Below, piece by piece: positions 34,890 through 43,505 of a DNA stretch of 64,000 bases (positions are counted from its first letter, which is position 1; the number at the start of each line of letters is the position of its first letter). The notes below the pieces were generated by a model. The model had not been told where the DNA came from. It saw nothing but the letters and a program-made list of their open reading frames with translations, and searched no databases. This DNA comes from an uncultured Eubacteriales bacterium (lineage in GTDB: Bacteria > Bacillota > Clostridia > Christensenellales > Aristaeellaceae), in the NCBI GenBank assembly GCA_900542445.1, contig UQNN01000001.1, forward strand, positions 186,001-250,000, written 5' to 3'. A program made the translations under genes and the position numbers.

Positions 34890-35801
34890 TTACTTCTTTC
34901 TCTTTGCCAGCGCCTCGGCAAATTCGCGCAGGAACCACGCCGAATCTCCAAAGACTGCAAGCGCTTCTTCGGCCTGTGTCCACAGCTCGCGCGACTTTTT
35001 CTGCGCCGCCTCCACGCCGACCAGCGACGGCCACGTCATCTTGCCGCGCTGCTCGTCCATGCCGGTTTGCTTTCCCAGATCCTTTGCGTCGCCCATTACG
35101 TCCAGCAAATCGTCGTCGATCTGGAACGCGAGCCCAACGCACGCGCCGAATGTCCTCAGCGCGGCGATCGATTTTTCATCCGCACCGGCAATATACGCCG
35201 CAGCCAGCAGCGGCGCGGTCAGCAAATCCGCCGTCTTGTGCGTGTGAATATAGTGCAGCGTGGCTTCGTTCGGCTCCCGATGCTCGCTGAGCAGGTCGAT
35301 GCTCTGTCCGGCCACCATGCCGCCGACACCTGCCCTCTGTGCGATTTCCCGCGCCGCGAGGATATGCCCTTCCAGATTCGCTCCGTAATCCAGCGCGTTC
35401 TTTAGTATACACTCATACGCATAATTAAGCAATCCATCTCCGGCTAAAATTGCAAATCCTTCGCCAAAAACTTTGTGATTTGTCAACCTTCCGCGGCGAT
35501 AATCGTCATTATCCATGCCGGGCAGATCGTCATGAATCAATGAATAGGTATGAATCATTTCCAGCGCCGCGGCAGGCACTCGCGCCTGGCTGATATCTCC
35601 GCCCAACATATCGCATGCCGCCAGCAGCAGCACCGGGCGCACACGTTTGCCGCCCGCCAGCAGGCTGTAACGCATCGCCTCACACAAATGCCTGGGAATC
35701 TGCATGTCGTTCGGGCAGTCCGTTTCGGTCTGCGGCAGAATTTTTTCGATGGTTTCCTCAATCATCGCGACATAGCGGTCATATTGCTCACGATAATCCA
35801 T
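34890..35801 (-). CDS. ispA: Polyprenyl (farnesyl/geranylgeranyl) diphosphate synthase
   Basis: 303-residue trans-isoprenyl diphosphate synthase. The first aspartate-rich motif is DDLPGMDNDD (91-100) and the second is in FQIDDDLLDVMGD near 228-240; GGKRVRP at 50-56 is the diphosphate-binding region. ATG 35801 overlaps the xseB stop by 14 bp. The frame is open 18 codons further upstream, through xseB. Its product supplies undecaprenyl and quinone precursors. Chain length (C15 or C20) is not certain from sequence. Confidence 0.95.
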   Translation of the reverse strand: MDYREQYDRYVAMIEETIEKILPQTETDCPNDMQIPRHLCEAMRYSLLAGGKRVRPVLLLAACDMLGGDISQARVPAAALEMIHTYSLIHDDLPGMDNDDYRRGRLTNHKVFGEGFAILAGDGLLNYAYECILKNALDYGANLEGHILAAREIAQRAGVGGMVAGQSIDLLSEHREPNEATLHYIHTHKTADLLTAPLLAAAYIAGADEKSIAALRTFGACVGLAFQIDDDLLDVMGDAKDLGKQTGMDEQRGKMTWPSLVGVEAAQKKSRELWTQAEEALAVFGDSAWFLREFAEALAKRKK

Positions 35802-36021
35802 GGTTTTTCTCCTCAAACGGTGTGATCTCCGCCGTTTCCGGGTCAATCTGTTCAATGCGTTTCCGGCTGTCCTCCAACTGTCGCTTGAGTTGAGCGGCCA
35901 GCGTCACGCCCTTTTCGTAGGTCTTCATCGTCTCGTCAAGCGTCATATCGCCCGTCTCCAATCGCGCGGTCAATGCTTCCAGCTCACTCATGCCCGCTTC
36001 AAACGTCTGTTTCTTCGCCAT
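35788..36021 (-). CDS. xseB: Exodeoxyribonuclease VII small subunit
   Basis: 77 residues, the normal size for XseB. The helical hairpin is recognisable: FEAGMSELEALTARLETG followed by LDETMKTYEKGVTLAAQLK. It partners XseA in single-strand-specific exonuclease VII. It overlaps xseA by 23 bp upstream and ispA downstream, so tight translational coupling is likely. Confidence 0.95.
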   Translation of the reverse strand: MAKKQTFEAGMSELEALTARLETGDMTLDETMKTYEKGVTLAAQLKRQLEDSRKRIEQIDPETAEITPFEEKNHGLS

Positions 36022-37225
36022 GGCTTTCCTCCTTGCTCAGCACCTCTGCATGAATCACGCCGTCCGCAAAGCGCACAGTCACCTCGTCACCCACGCAAAG
36101 CCCTCCGGCTTTTGATATCGCACGCCCCGCGTTTTGCACAATGGCATACCCGCGTTTGAGTGCGGCATATGGGCTGAGCAGTTCAAGTGCCGCCGTCTGC
36201 GTTTCAAGTCTCGTTTGGCGGTTTTGTATCTGGCGCTCGGCCGCGCGGAGCAGCGCATCCATCCGCTGTGCGAGCCGCTCTTCCTGCCGACGAATGGTAA
36301 AGGACGGATGGTTGGCGCTCAATTTTATCTGGGCGAGTTTTAATGCGTTTTGCCGCTCGGCAACAGCGTTTCGGGCGCTTTCCTGCATCTGCCGACGCAT
36401 GATCTCAATTTTGTTGAGCATTTCATCCCGAACCGGCACGACACACTCGGCCGCCGCAGACGGTGTCGGCGTGCGCAGATCCGCCGCCAAATCGCAAAGC
36501 GTCACATCGGTTTCATGGCCGACAGCGGAAACAATCGGCTTTTTGCACATCGCAACCGCGCGGACGACGCGCTCTTCATTGAACGTCCACAGATCCTCCA
36601 TCGAGCCGCCGCCGCGCGCCACAATGATGACGCTCACATGTTCCAACCGCTCAAGCAGATGAATGGCTTCAACCACCTCTTCATCCGCCCCGATTCCCTG
36701 CACACGCACCGGGCAAAGCAGAATATGCGCATCCGGATTCCGCCGCAGCGACACGTTCAAAATATCATGAATCACTGCGCCTGTTGGCGAGGAGACCACG
36801 CCGATCGTATCCGGATACGGCGGCAGAGCCCGCTTTCGTTCCGGTTCAAACAGTCCCTCGCGTCCCAGCTTTTCTTTAAGCATTTGCAGCCGCTCATAGA
36901 GCACGCCGACACCTTGCGCGCGCATCCGTTTGACGACGAACTGGCATTGTCCGCCCCGCACGTAAAGCGCCACGCTTCCGCTGGCCACGGCGCGCATGCC
37001 TTCAAACGGCATGGCCTGCAAGCCGTCCACATCGCCAGAATACATTACGCATGAAATCGAAGCGTTTTCATCCTTCATCGTGAAGAAAAGCGCGCCAGAC
37101 TGATGAAATTTCAGATTGCTGATCTCGCCCTTCAGCTCGATTGCGCGCAGCATCGGATCCATCTGAAACATTCTGCGCACATATTCGTTCAGCTGAGAGA
37201 CCGTAAGTTCCAGATTAGCGGCCAT
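35999..37225 (-). CDS. xseA: Exodeoxyribonuclease VII large subunit
   Basis: 408-residue catalytic subunit. An N-terminal OB-fold DNA-binding domain (VSQLNEYVRRMF, LKGEISNLK, GALFFTMKD) precedes the catalytic core with GVVSSPTGAVIHDI and ARGGGSMEDLWTFN. A long helical region follows to the C terminus. ATG 37225 (MAANLEL) is chosen because it gives the standard N terminus; it overlaps folD by 11 bp. The ribosome-binding site is weak, consistent with coupling to folD. Confidence 0.97.
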   Translation of the reverse strand: MAANLELTVSQLNEYVRRMFQMDPMLRAIELKGEISNLKFHQSGALFFTMKDENASISCVMYSGDVDGLQAMPFEGMRAVASGSVALYVRGGQCQFVVKRMRAQGVGVLYERLQMLKEKLGREGLFEPERKRALPPYPDTIGVVSSPTGAVIHDILNVSLRRNPDAHILLCPVRVQGIGADEEVVEAIHLLERLEHVSVIIVARGGGSMEDLWTFNEERVVRAVAMCKKPIVSAVGHETDVTLCDLAADLRTPTPSAAAECVVPVRDEMLNKIEIMRRQMQESARNAVAERQNALKLAQIKLSANHPSFTIRRQEERLAQRMDALLRAAERQIQNRQTRLETQTAALELLSPYAALKRGYAIVQNAGRAISKAGGLCVGDEVTVRFADGVIHAEVLSKEESHGEETDV

Positions 37226-38063
37226 CGCGTTCCGCCGCATCAAGCGTATTGGAAAGCAGCATCGCAATCGTCATCTGTCCCACACCGCCGGGTACGGGCG
37301 TGAGATACGCGGCTTTTTCCGCCGCTTCTTTGGCGTTTACATCGCCGATCAGCTCGCCATTTACGCGGTTAATGCCCACATCGATGACTGCTGCTCCCGG
37401 TTTAATCATCTCCCCGGTCACGAAGTTCGGCCTGCCAACCGCCGCGACCAGAATATCTGCCTGACGGGCGATTTCCGCCAGATTCTCCGTCTTGGAATGG
37501 CAGATTGTCACCGTTGCGTCCGCAGCCAGCAGCAGCATCGCCATCGGCTTGCCCACAATGTTGCTGCGGCCGATGACCACCGCATGTTTGCCGCGCGTCG
37601 GAATATCATACGCCTCAAGCAGCTTCATCACGCCAAGCGGCGTACACGGCACGAAGCCGGGCTGACCGCTCATCAGTTTGCCCGCATTCATCGCGTGAAA
37701 ACCGTCTACATCCTTCTTGGGATCAATCAAAGCCAGAACGCGCGCCTCGTCAAGCCCTTTCGGCAACGGCAGCTGCACCAGAATGCCATGTACCTGCTCA
37801 TCCGCATTCAGCGCAAGCACCGCTCCTTCCAGCTCTTCCTGTGTACAGCTTTCCGGCAGCCGCAGAACCGTTGAGCGAATGCCCGCGCGGTTGCACGCGT
37901 TTTCTTTGTTGCGCACATATACCTGGCTCGCCGGATTTTCGCCCGCGACAACAACCGCCAGATGCGGCGTTACGCCCTTTTCGATCAAAGCCTGCGCGCG
38001 CTGTGCGGCGTTTTCTTTCCATTTCTTTGCGACTTCGCGGCCGTCAATCCAGGTTACAGACAT
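37215..38063 (-). CDS. folD: Bifunctional methylenetetrahydrofolate dehydrogenase/cyclohydrolase
   Basis: 282-residue one-carbon enzyme interconverting 5,10-methylene-, methenyl- and 10-formyl-tetrahydrofolate. The catalytic YVRNKENAC segment near 50-58, the NADP-binding GRSNIVGKPMAMLL near 163-176 and the C-terminal TPVPGGVGQMTIAML are clear. ATG 38063 has GGAGGGATATTC upstream. Located between the TsaD-like gene and xseA, as in many Clostridia. Confidence 0.97.
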   Translation of the reverse strand: MSVTWIDGREVAKKWKENAAQRAQALIEKGVTPHLAVVVAGENPASQVYVRNKENACNRAGIRSTVLRLPESCTQEELEGAVLALNADEQVHGILVQLPLPKGLDEARVLALIDPKKDVDGFHAMNAGKLMSGQPGFVPCTPLGVMKLLEAYDIPTRGKHAVVIGRSNIVGKPMAMLLLAADATVTICHSKTENLAEIARQADILVAAVGRPNFVTGEMIKPGAAVIDVGINRVNGELIGDVNAKEAAEKAAYLTPVPGGVGQMTIAMLLSNTLDAAERDGR

Positions 38064-38120
38064 GAATATCCCTCCTTTGTTGATCAAACGAAGCTCAGGA
38101 TTTCTCTTTCTTCCTATTGT

Positions 38121-39080
38121 TTATATTTTTCCCCGGTGTTCCGCCTGATAAGCGCCTGCGCCCAGAAGTGCGACGCCCACCGCGTTGTCGCCGGAAAGCT
38201 CCGGCCGCGCAAAACAAAGCCTGCATCCCAGCCTTGTCTTTCTGGCGCGCTCAAACAGCATGCCTTTGAGCAGCGTTGAGGATGCAACGCCTCCTGCCAG
38301 AAGCGCCTGCTTTGCTCCCGTTTGTTCGCTCGCAGCAGCGATCATGCGGAGGATGCTTCGGCTCAGGAAATCAAAAACCTCGGCGGCAATCTGTTCATTC
38401 GGCATTGCGCCGCTTTCGATCCACTTCGTCACTTTGTTTTCCGCGCCTGCCATGTTGCAGCTCACGCCTTTGACCGATACGCCGATGAGCCCCTGTGGCT
38501 TGCCCTGCATCGCCAGTTTTTCAAGCGAAGGCCCCGCCGGAAACGGCATATGCAGCCGCACGCCGGTTCTATCCACCAGTTGGCCCGCGTGCAAATCCAG
38601 ACTGCCGCCCAGCAGCGTCAGCCTGCCGTTTTCACAGAGCAGAATTTCCGTCGTTCCGCCGGACAGATGCAAGGCCAGAAACGGTTTTCCGCCGTCGATA
38701 CCCGCGTCCACCATCGCCGCGCGCACATGGCCTTCCTGATGACTGACAGGATAAAAAGGCACGCGCAGCAAAGCCGCTGCTGCGCGTGCCTGACCTTCGC
38801 CCGCGCGAAACACGGGCATATACGAATCCTCCGTTGGGCGCGGACGGGTGCTTGCGCAAACCGCGCAAATCTCCGCGTCCGGCACATCGGCCATCACATT
38901 TTGAACCATCTGCGGCAGGTTTTTGACATGCTGAAACAATCCCTGCGACTGCATAAGCCCGCGCGCGCCATCCTCCACCGTCAGCAGCCGCCTGGAAGAG
39001 GACAAAATCTCCCCCTCCGGCGTGACCAACGCGCAGGATGTGGTGTAACAGCTTGTATCGATGCCCAGAACAGTTCTCAT
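38121..39080 (-). CDS. TsaD/Kae1-like ASKHA protein (paralogue of the tRNA t6A enzyme)
   Basis: 319 residues with the Kae1/TsaD fold: VLGIDTSCYTTSCALV at the N terminus, a metal-binding-like SHQEGHVRAAM near 112-122, LHLSGGTTEILL near 135-146 and a C-terminal LAGGVASSTLLKG. It is shorter and more divergent than canonical TsaD, and the partner genes tsaB and tsaE are not here. In Clostridia a second TsaD-like gene is often found between nusB and folD, usually annotated as O-sialoglycoprotein endopeptidase. True t6A synthase activity is uncertain. It overlaps nusB by 4 bp. Confidence 0.85.
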   Translation of the reverse strand: MRTVLGIDTSCYTTSCALVTPEGEILSSSRRLLTVEDGARGLMQSQGLFQHVKNLPQMVQNVMADVPDAEICAVCASTRPRPTEDSYMPVFRAGEGQARAAAALLRVPFYPVSHQEGHVRAAMVDAGIDGGKPFLALHLSGGTTEILLCENGRLTLLGGSLDLHAGQLVDRTGVRLHMPFPAGPSLEKLAMQGKPQGLIGVSVKGVSCNMAGAENKVTKWIESGAMPNEQIAAEVFDFLSRSILRMIAAASEQTGAKQALLAGGVASSTLLKGMLFERARKTRLGCRLCFARPELSGDNAVGVALLGAGAYQAEHRGKI

Positions 39081-39481
39081 GCCTGTGCCGCCAGCTTTCT
39101 GCTGATGCTGCCCAGCACGCCGTTGACAAACGGGCAGGATTCCTCGCCGGAATACTTGCGCGTCAATTCAACCGCCTCGTTAATCGCCACCGCCGCAGGC
39201 AAACCCGTGTACTGCATTTCATACACAGCCAGACGCATAATCGCCAGATCCACGCGGGACAGGCGCGCCAGCGTCCATCCGCGCAGGCAGGCGGAAATCT
39301 CGCTGTCAAGCTCATCGGCGTGCTCTTTTACGCCGCCGACAACCGTGTCGATATACGTGCTGTCTTTTTCGTTCGGGTTATAATCGATGAGGTCAACGAG
39401 GGTCTGAGCCGTCGCATCCCCGCCAAAGAGTTGTTCAAAAACCAGCTGCATGGCAGCTTCACGCGCTATTGGACGTGCCAT
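39077..39481 (-). CDS. nusB: Transcription antitermination factor NusB
   Basis: 134-residue all-helical RNA-binding protein that acts with NusE in rRNA antitermination. It has the N-terminal REAAMQLVFEQLFGG and the family segment LARLSRVDLAIMRLAVYEM, then INEAVELTRKYSGEESCPFVNGVLG-type ending. Start 39481 precedes the TsaD-like gene, overlapping by ATGA. NusB next to Asp23/AmaP genes and folD is standard for Firmicutes. Confidence 0.97.
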   Translation of the reverse strand: MARPIAREAAMQLVFEQLFGGDATAQTLVDLIDYNPNEKDSTYIDTVVGGVKEHADELDSEISACLRGWTLARLSRVDLAIMRLAVYEMQYTGLPAAVAINEAVELTRKYSGEESCPFVNGVLGSISRKLAAQA

Positions 39482-39529
39482 TCTTCATTTGCTCCGATCC
39501 GTTTTTATTGATTGAAAATGCGCCGCCTC

Positions 39530-39772
39530 TCAATAGCGGCTGTTCTCGTCATGCTGAAAAAACAGGTAGACGCTTTCCACGAACTTCTTTTTATCCTTCA
39601 CGCCGCCGATAAATGCGCCAATGAGGCAAAACAGCGCAATCAGCAGCGCCGCGCCGACGCCGATGGTCAGGCAGAGCACGGCAAAAATCAGCCCCAGCGC
39701 CATGCCAAACAGCGTACAGGGCACTGTGCCCGGCGTAAGCATCTGATTTACAAACGTCTTCAAATCCATCAT
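39530..39772 (-). CDS. DUF2273 small membrane protein
   Basis: 80 residues with two membrane helices (about 18-36 and 38-55) and a charged C terminus (GGVKDKKKFVESVYLFFQHDE). It matches the DUF2273 family, encoded with amaP and asp23 in many Gram-positives, and probably belongs to the same envelope-stress membrane complex. Its start overlaps the amaP stop by 4 bp. Confidence 0.85.
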   Translation of the reverse strand: MMDLKTFVNQMLTPGTVPCTLFGMALGLIFAVLCLTIGVGAALLIALFCLIGAFIGGVKDKKKFVESVYLFFQHDENSRY

Positions 39773-40533
39773 GCCTGTTCACCCTGCTCGTTGTCCCCGG
39801 TTTCAGCCGGTTCTTCCTTCTCTTCCGGCTGAACGGGCTTACTCTCTTCTTCGCTCTGCGCCGCTTCCTCGAAAGTCTCTTCTTCCGTGGCAGTCTCTTC
39901 GCGGTTTTCCCGCTCTGCCACCGGCAGCGGCTCGGCTTCCAGCCCCAGCAGCGCCGTCGGAATGGCATACGGCGAAGCTTCCGTCTTTTCATCCGCCGGA
40001 ATCGTGCTGTCCACAAAGACGCGCACTTCCTGCACCATCACGCCGGAGCAGGCTTCCAGATACTTCTTGATCTGCTTTTGCAGCGCGGAAATCGCCAAAG
40101 GCATGCTGATATCCGATTGCAGCGAAATATGAACATCCACGCGGATGCTCTCTTCATCGCTGTACAGCGACGAGGTGACAACCTTCAGCTCCGCATGCTG
40201 ATTGAGGCACTTGTTGACCAGCGTTTCAAGTGCCTTGAGCGAAATGCGAACCATGCCGTTTTCGTTGCGCTGGATGGCATAGTTGCTCGAACGCTTCTTC
40301 CTGGACGGCAGAATCATCGCAAAGAGCAGCAGGAAAAGCAGCACAAACAGCGCCGCAATGCCTGCCATCGCCGCTTTAACGACGAAACGGCTCATATCCA
40401 CCGAAGCAATCCAGCCCGTAATCATGTCAAAGGAGATTTTTCCGATAAGCAGCGCAACCACGCCGGCGGCGCAGCCCAGCGCGATCAACGCGCAAAGCAG
40501 AATCAGAATTCGATCCCATACAGGATGTTTCAA
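39769..40533 (-). CDS. amaP: Alkaline shock response membrane anchor protein AmaP
   Basis: 254 residues with two N-terminal membrane helices (about 9-29 and 48-72) that form the anchor. An Asp23-like domain follows (VRISLKALETLVNKCLNQH, LKVVTSSLYSDEESIRVDVHISL). The acidic tail of about 70 residues is almost all Glu, Ala and Pro. AmaP tethers Asp23 to the membrane in staphylococci. The start is TTG 40533 because AGGAGG lies 8 nt upstream; the frame is open further up only as a shadow of asp23. It is followed by DUF2273. Confidence 0.85.
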   Translation of the reverse strand: MKHPVWDRILILLCALIALGCAAGVVALLIGKISFDMITGWIASVDMSRFVVKAAMAGIAALFVLLFLLLFAMILPSRKKRSSNYAIQRNENGMVRISLKALETLVNKCLNQHAELKVVTSSLYSDEESIRVDVHISLQSDISMPLAISALQKQIKKYLEACSGVMVQEVRVFVDSTIPADEKTEASPYAIPTALLGLEAEPLPVAERENREETATEEETFEEAAQSEEESKPVQPEEKEEPAETGDNEQGEQA

Positions 40534-40564
40534 ACTGTATTTCCTCCTTTTCGGTCGTCGTCTG

Positions 40565-41113
40565 TTATTCCTGCTCGGAGGATTCCTCCTCCTGCTCGGC
40601 TTCTTCGCCTGCCTCGGAAGCCGCGGCTTCTTCCTCCGCTTCCTCGTGCGCCGGGGCCGGAACTTCCTGAGCGACCGTGCCCTCTTCCAGCGCGTGCTGC
40701 TCCTCTTCCTCTTCAAGGCTCATCGCGATCTTCTGGCTCTGCTGAAGCTCCTCGTTTTCCTTTTCAAAGCTCACGCCGACCACATGCAGATCGACCTTTT
40801 CCACGTGCAGGCCCGTCATGGACTCGATGGATTTACGCACGTTTTCCTGCGCGCTGCGGCCAACCTTCTGAATCGGCATGCCGTAATCGACCGTCACGCT
40901 CACGTCAACACTGACGTCCTCGCCGTTCATATCCACACGCACGCCGCGCGGCAACTTGCCCTTGCCCAGCAGGCCATTGTTGCCCGCGATGGCGGAGATG
41001 CCGTCCACTTCCGTGGTGGCCACGCTCACGATGGTAGAAATGACTTCATTGGCGTATGTGATCTGACCGTTGTTCTGCTCGCGGTCGATATCGACGTTCT
41101 GATTTTCGTTCAT
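40565..41113 (-). CDS. asp23: Asp23/Gls24 family envelope stress protein
   Basis: 182 residues. The Asp23 domain (about 12-125) includes ITYANEVISTIVSVATTEVDGI, GVRVDMNGEDVSVDVSVTVDYG and VQENVRKSIESMTGLHVEKVD-like segments. A strongly acidic, low-complexity Glu/Ala/Gln tail occupies the last 50 residues. It is the peripheral membrane partner of AmaP, acting in cell-envelope stress. A consensus promoter lies upstream and ATG 41113 follows GGGAGGTG. Confidence 0.93.
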   Translation of the reverse strand: MNENQNVDIDREQNNGQITYANEVISTIVSVATTEVDGISAIAGNNGLLGKGKLPRGVRVDMNGEDVSVDVSVTVDYGMPIQKVGRSAQENVRKSIESMTGLHVEKVDLHVVGVSFEKENEELQQSQKIAMSLEEEEEQHALEEGTVAQEVPAPAHEEAEEEAAASEAGEEAEQEEESSEQE

Positions 41114-41143
41114 TTCAAAAACACCTCCCTATGGATATTCATT

Positions 41144-41172
41144 AGTATAGCAGATTTTTCGTCCGTGTACAA
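41144..41172 (-). promoter_or_regulatory. SigA-type promoter of asp23
   Basis: TTGTAC (41172-41167), 17-bp spacer, TATACT (41149-41144) on the minus strand. It separates vegetative asp23-nusB expression from the sporulation operon upstream. Confidence 0.7.
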
Positions 41173-41183
41173 TTCCAATTTGC

Positions 41184-41723
41184 TTATTTTTTGATGAGAA
41201 TGATTTTTAGTTGCGTCATTTCTATCCCGGATTGCCCGCCGACTGCGTTCAGCAGCCGGTTTCTGGCCGTTTCGTCCATCCCCATTTCCTGTGGAATAAG
41301 CAGCGTTACGCCCTGTGCTCCGCAGACAGCCAACGCGTTTTCCGCACCCATTCCCTCAAGGACAGCTGTCATTTGAGCTTCCGTTTCCATTCGGCGCACT
41401 ATCTGCGTCTTTTGCGACAGCGCATCCTCCTTTGCTGCGCTGTCGGCGCCGGCATCCGCGATTACGCGATCCAGAAGCGTCAATTCTTCTTCTCGCTGAC
41501 GGTTCAGCCTTTCTCTGATTTGTGTAATCGAACTGCCTCCGACGGCTTCTCCCTCCAATTCCACCCGCGTCACGGGCAGACTGACGACGGACTGCACGTG
41601 GGTCCTCTCCGCGCCAATATAGCCGCAAACGCCCAGCAGCGCCAGAAAAAACGCGCCGCAGACCAGCCGCATCGCCCCGACAGGATGGCGATAAGCCATC
41701 TGTTTGATTCCCTTTTTTGTCAT
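41184..41723 (-). CDS. spoIIIAH: Stage III sporulation protein AH (SpoIIIAH)
   Basis: 179 residues. One membrane helix (about 15-36) is followed by an extracytoplasmic domain with a long helix (ITQIRERLNRQREEELTLLDRVIADAG) and a small ring-building-motif domain at the end. SpoIIIAH pairs with forespore SpoIIQ to form the feeding-tube channel. The second of two consecutive ATG codons is used because it is 6 nt from GGGAGG; the first (41726) overlaps the spoIIIAG stop. It is shorter than the B. subtilis protein but collinear with it. Confidence 0.85.
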   Translation of the reverse strand: MTKKGIKQMAYRHPVGAMRLVCGAFFLALLGVCGYIGAERTHVQSVVSLPVTRVELEGEAVGGSSITQIRERLNRQREEELTLLDRVIADAGADSAAKEDALSQKTQIVRRMETEAQMTAVLEGMGAENALAVCGAQGVTLLIPQEMGMDETARNRLLNAVGGQSGIEMTQLKIILIKK

Positions 41724-42112
41724 CATTTTCCTCCCGCCATCACGCTGACCGCCGTACCCGGCAATCCCAGCAGCGCGCAAAGCGCCTGTTCCAGCTGAAT
41801 CCTCACCAGCGGATCATCTGCGCCCTGCGCCACAGCCACCGCACCGCACGGAATCTCCGCCGCCTCATCCGTTTTGCCCGATAGAAGGCCCGAATTCCGC
41901 ATCTGCGTTTTCCGTGTCATGATCGTCACCTCCACGCGTCCCGCTCCTTCCATGCGCGAGAGCACGGCTGATGCCTGTTTTTCCAGTCGCGTCGTTTCAT
42001 CCCCGGTCTGATCCCGCAATGTGCAATAGCCGATCAGCGCAAGCGCTGCCAGCAGCAAAAGAACAAGCTGCGGCGTGAGCGCCGCTTTCAGCCGCCGAAT
42101 CCAATCCGCCAC
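41723..42112 (-). CDS. spoIIIAG: Stage III sporulation protein AG (SpoIIIAG)
   Basis: 129 residues with one membrane helix (about 14-32) and an extracellular domain containing VEVTIMTRKTQMR and a C-terminal LEQALCALLGLPGTAVSVM. SpoIIIAG forms a ring in the mother-cell side of the sporulation channel. The protein is noticeably shorter than the roughly 230-residue B. subtilis version, lacking part of the beta-rich insertion. Position between AF and AH supports the call. Confidence 0.87.
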   Translation of the reverse strand: MADWIRRLKAALTPQLVLLLLAALALIGYCTLRDQTGDETTRLEKQASAVLSRMEGAGRVEVTIMTRKTQMRNSGLLSGKTDEAAEIPCGAVAVAQGADDPLVRIQLEQALCALLGLPGTAVSVMAGGK

Positions 42113-42127
42113 GCCGCGCCCCCTTCT

Positions 42128-42337
42128 TTACTGCATCAGGCATTTCAAAATCGCTTCTACGCTCGCCGCTTCACTCAGGGACGCGAGCAGATCCCGCGCG
42201 CCGCTCAGCGTCAGATACAGCATCAGCAGTCCGCCAATCATCCGCAAGCTTCCTTTCGCGTCGCTTTCGCCCAGCGCCATCTGGATGACCGCGCTCAGGG
42301 CACACAACGCGCAAAGTCTGGCCATCAGACTCATCAT
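42128..42337 (-). CDS. spoIIIAF: Short SpoIIIAF-like protein (membrane part only)
   Basis: 69 residues, compared with about 200 in B. subtilis. The product has the two membrane helices expected at the N terminus of SpoIIIAF (LCALCALSAVIQMALG and GGLLMLYLTLSGARDLL) joined by ESDAKGSLRMIG, and then stops. The soluble ring-forming domain is missing. The assignment rests on position between spoIIIAE and spoIIIAG and on helix pattern. No frameshift is obvious: the next gene starts 16 bp later with its own ribosome-binding site. Confidence 0.75.
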   Translation of the reverse strand: MMSLMARLCALCALSAVIQMALGESDAKGSLRMIGGLLMLYLTLSGARDLLASLSEAASVEAILKCLMQ

Positions 42338-42353
42338 CCGTCTGTCCGCCTCC

Positions 42354-43505
42354 TTATCTGAGCAGCACCGTCAGGTTGCCCACCAGAAGCACCTGGACAA
42401 TCAGCAGAAAATACATGGTTCCAACGCAGAGCATCGTGATAAAGAAAAGCACGATTGTCCGCGAAAAATCTCCAATGGCGCAAACGATATCACCGTCCGC
42501 AATCGGTTCCAGCAGCGCCGCGCTCAGCCGCAGCATAAACACAATCGCCAGCGTGCGAATCATCGGCCCGATCAACGCGCCGATCAGCACCAGCACCGCC
42601 GCTACGCCCAACGCATTTTTGACGATCAATGTGCATCCGACCAGTGTATCCATTGTGTCGGAAAACATGCCGCCGACCACCGGCACAAAATTGTCCACCG
42701 CATATTTGGCCGCGCGGATCGCCACGCCGTCGATGCTCGCGCTGGTCACGCCTTGCAGCGACATCGCGCCGAGGAACACCGTGAAACTCACGCCCAGCAG
42801 CCAGCAGACCGCGCCGCGCAAAAGCTGCGCCATCCGCGTCAGATGTGTGCGATCGGAAAGATGATTGACCGCCGTCACCGCGCATGTACACATCACCAGC
42901 CGCAGAATCACCTCCCGCGCCAGAAACACCATGCTGCCCGAAGCCGCTGCAACCATCGGATGCAGAAACGCGGAGGACGCGCTGCCTCCCAGCGCCGTCA
43001 GCAGCGTGAGCAGCATCGGCAGAAGGCTTTCCATGTGGCGCGTCATGGTGACGATCGTTTGTTTCGTGTGGGTGAGTTCACCCAATGTCATAACAATGAC
43101 CGGCATCAGCACCAGCACGAAGCAGGCGCTTTTGCTCATCGTCGAAAGCGAATCCGACTGCGGGGTCAGCGTATGAATCAGCAGGCTGGCCAGAACAACC
43201 GGGAGCATGACAGACAGCATCATCTGAAACAGCGCGCCAACCTCTTTGGCGAACGCGCCGAGCACCGCCGTCAGCGCGTCGTCTGCCGAAAAGCTTTCTC
43301 CGCCTGCAAGGGCGCGCACCGTCTCTTCCAGACTGCGGTGTTCCGGCCAGCCGGGCACGTCCAGCGCAATATCCGCTGCCTGATCAAAATCCAACCCGTC
43401 CATGACGTTTTCAATGCCCGCCTGAACCTGCTTCTCCGCGTCCTCTGCCGTGCAGACAAGCGGAATCAACACGATCAGAAGAAAAAGCGCCGAAAACCGT
43501 TTCAT
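42354..43505 (-). CDS. spoIIIAE: Stage III sporulation protein AE (SpoIIIAE)
   Basis: 383-residue polytopic membrane protein. A signal peptide (KRFSALFLLIVLIPLVCTAED) and a short extracellular segment precede about seven membrane helices. The family segment VPVVGGMFSDTMDTLVGC is clear in the C-terminal half. ATG 43505 overlaps the spoIIIAD stop by 4 bp, and translation is probably coupled. Upstream open frame is excluded as spoIIIAD shadow. Probable channel component of the mother-cell transporter. Confidence 0.94.
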   Translation of the reverse strand: MKRFSALFLLIVLIPLVCTAEDAEKQVQAGIENVMDGLDFDQAADIALDVPGWPEHRSLEETVRALAGGESFSADDALTAVLGAFAKEVGALFQMMLSVMLPVVLASLLIHTLTPQSDSLSTMSKSACFVLVLMPVIVMTLGELTHTKQTIVTMTRHMESLLPMLLTLLTALGGSASSAFLHPMVAAASGSMVFLAREVILRLVMCTCAVTAVNHLSDRTHLTRMAQLLRGAVCWLLGVSFTVFLGAMSLQGVTSASIDGVAIRAAKYAVDNFVPVVGGMFSDTMDTLVGCTLIVKNALGVAAVLVLIGALIGPMIRTLAIVFMLRLSAALLEPIADGDIVCAIGDFSRTIVLFFITMLCVGTMYFLLIVQVLLVGNLTVLLR

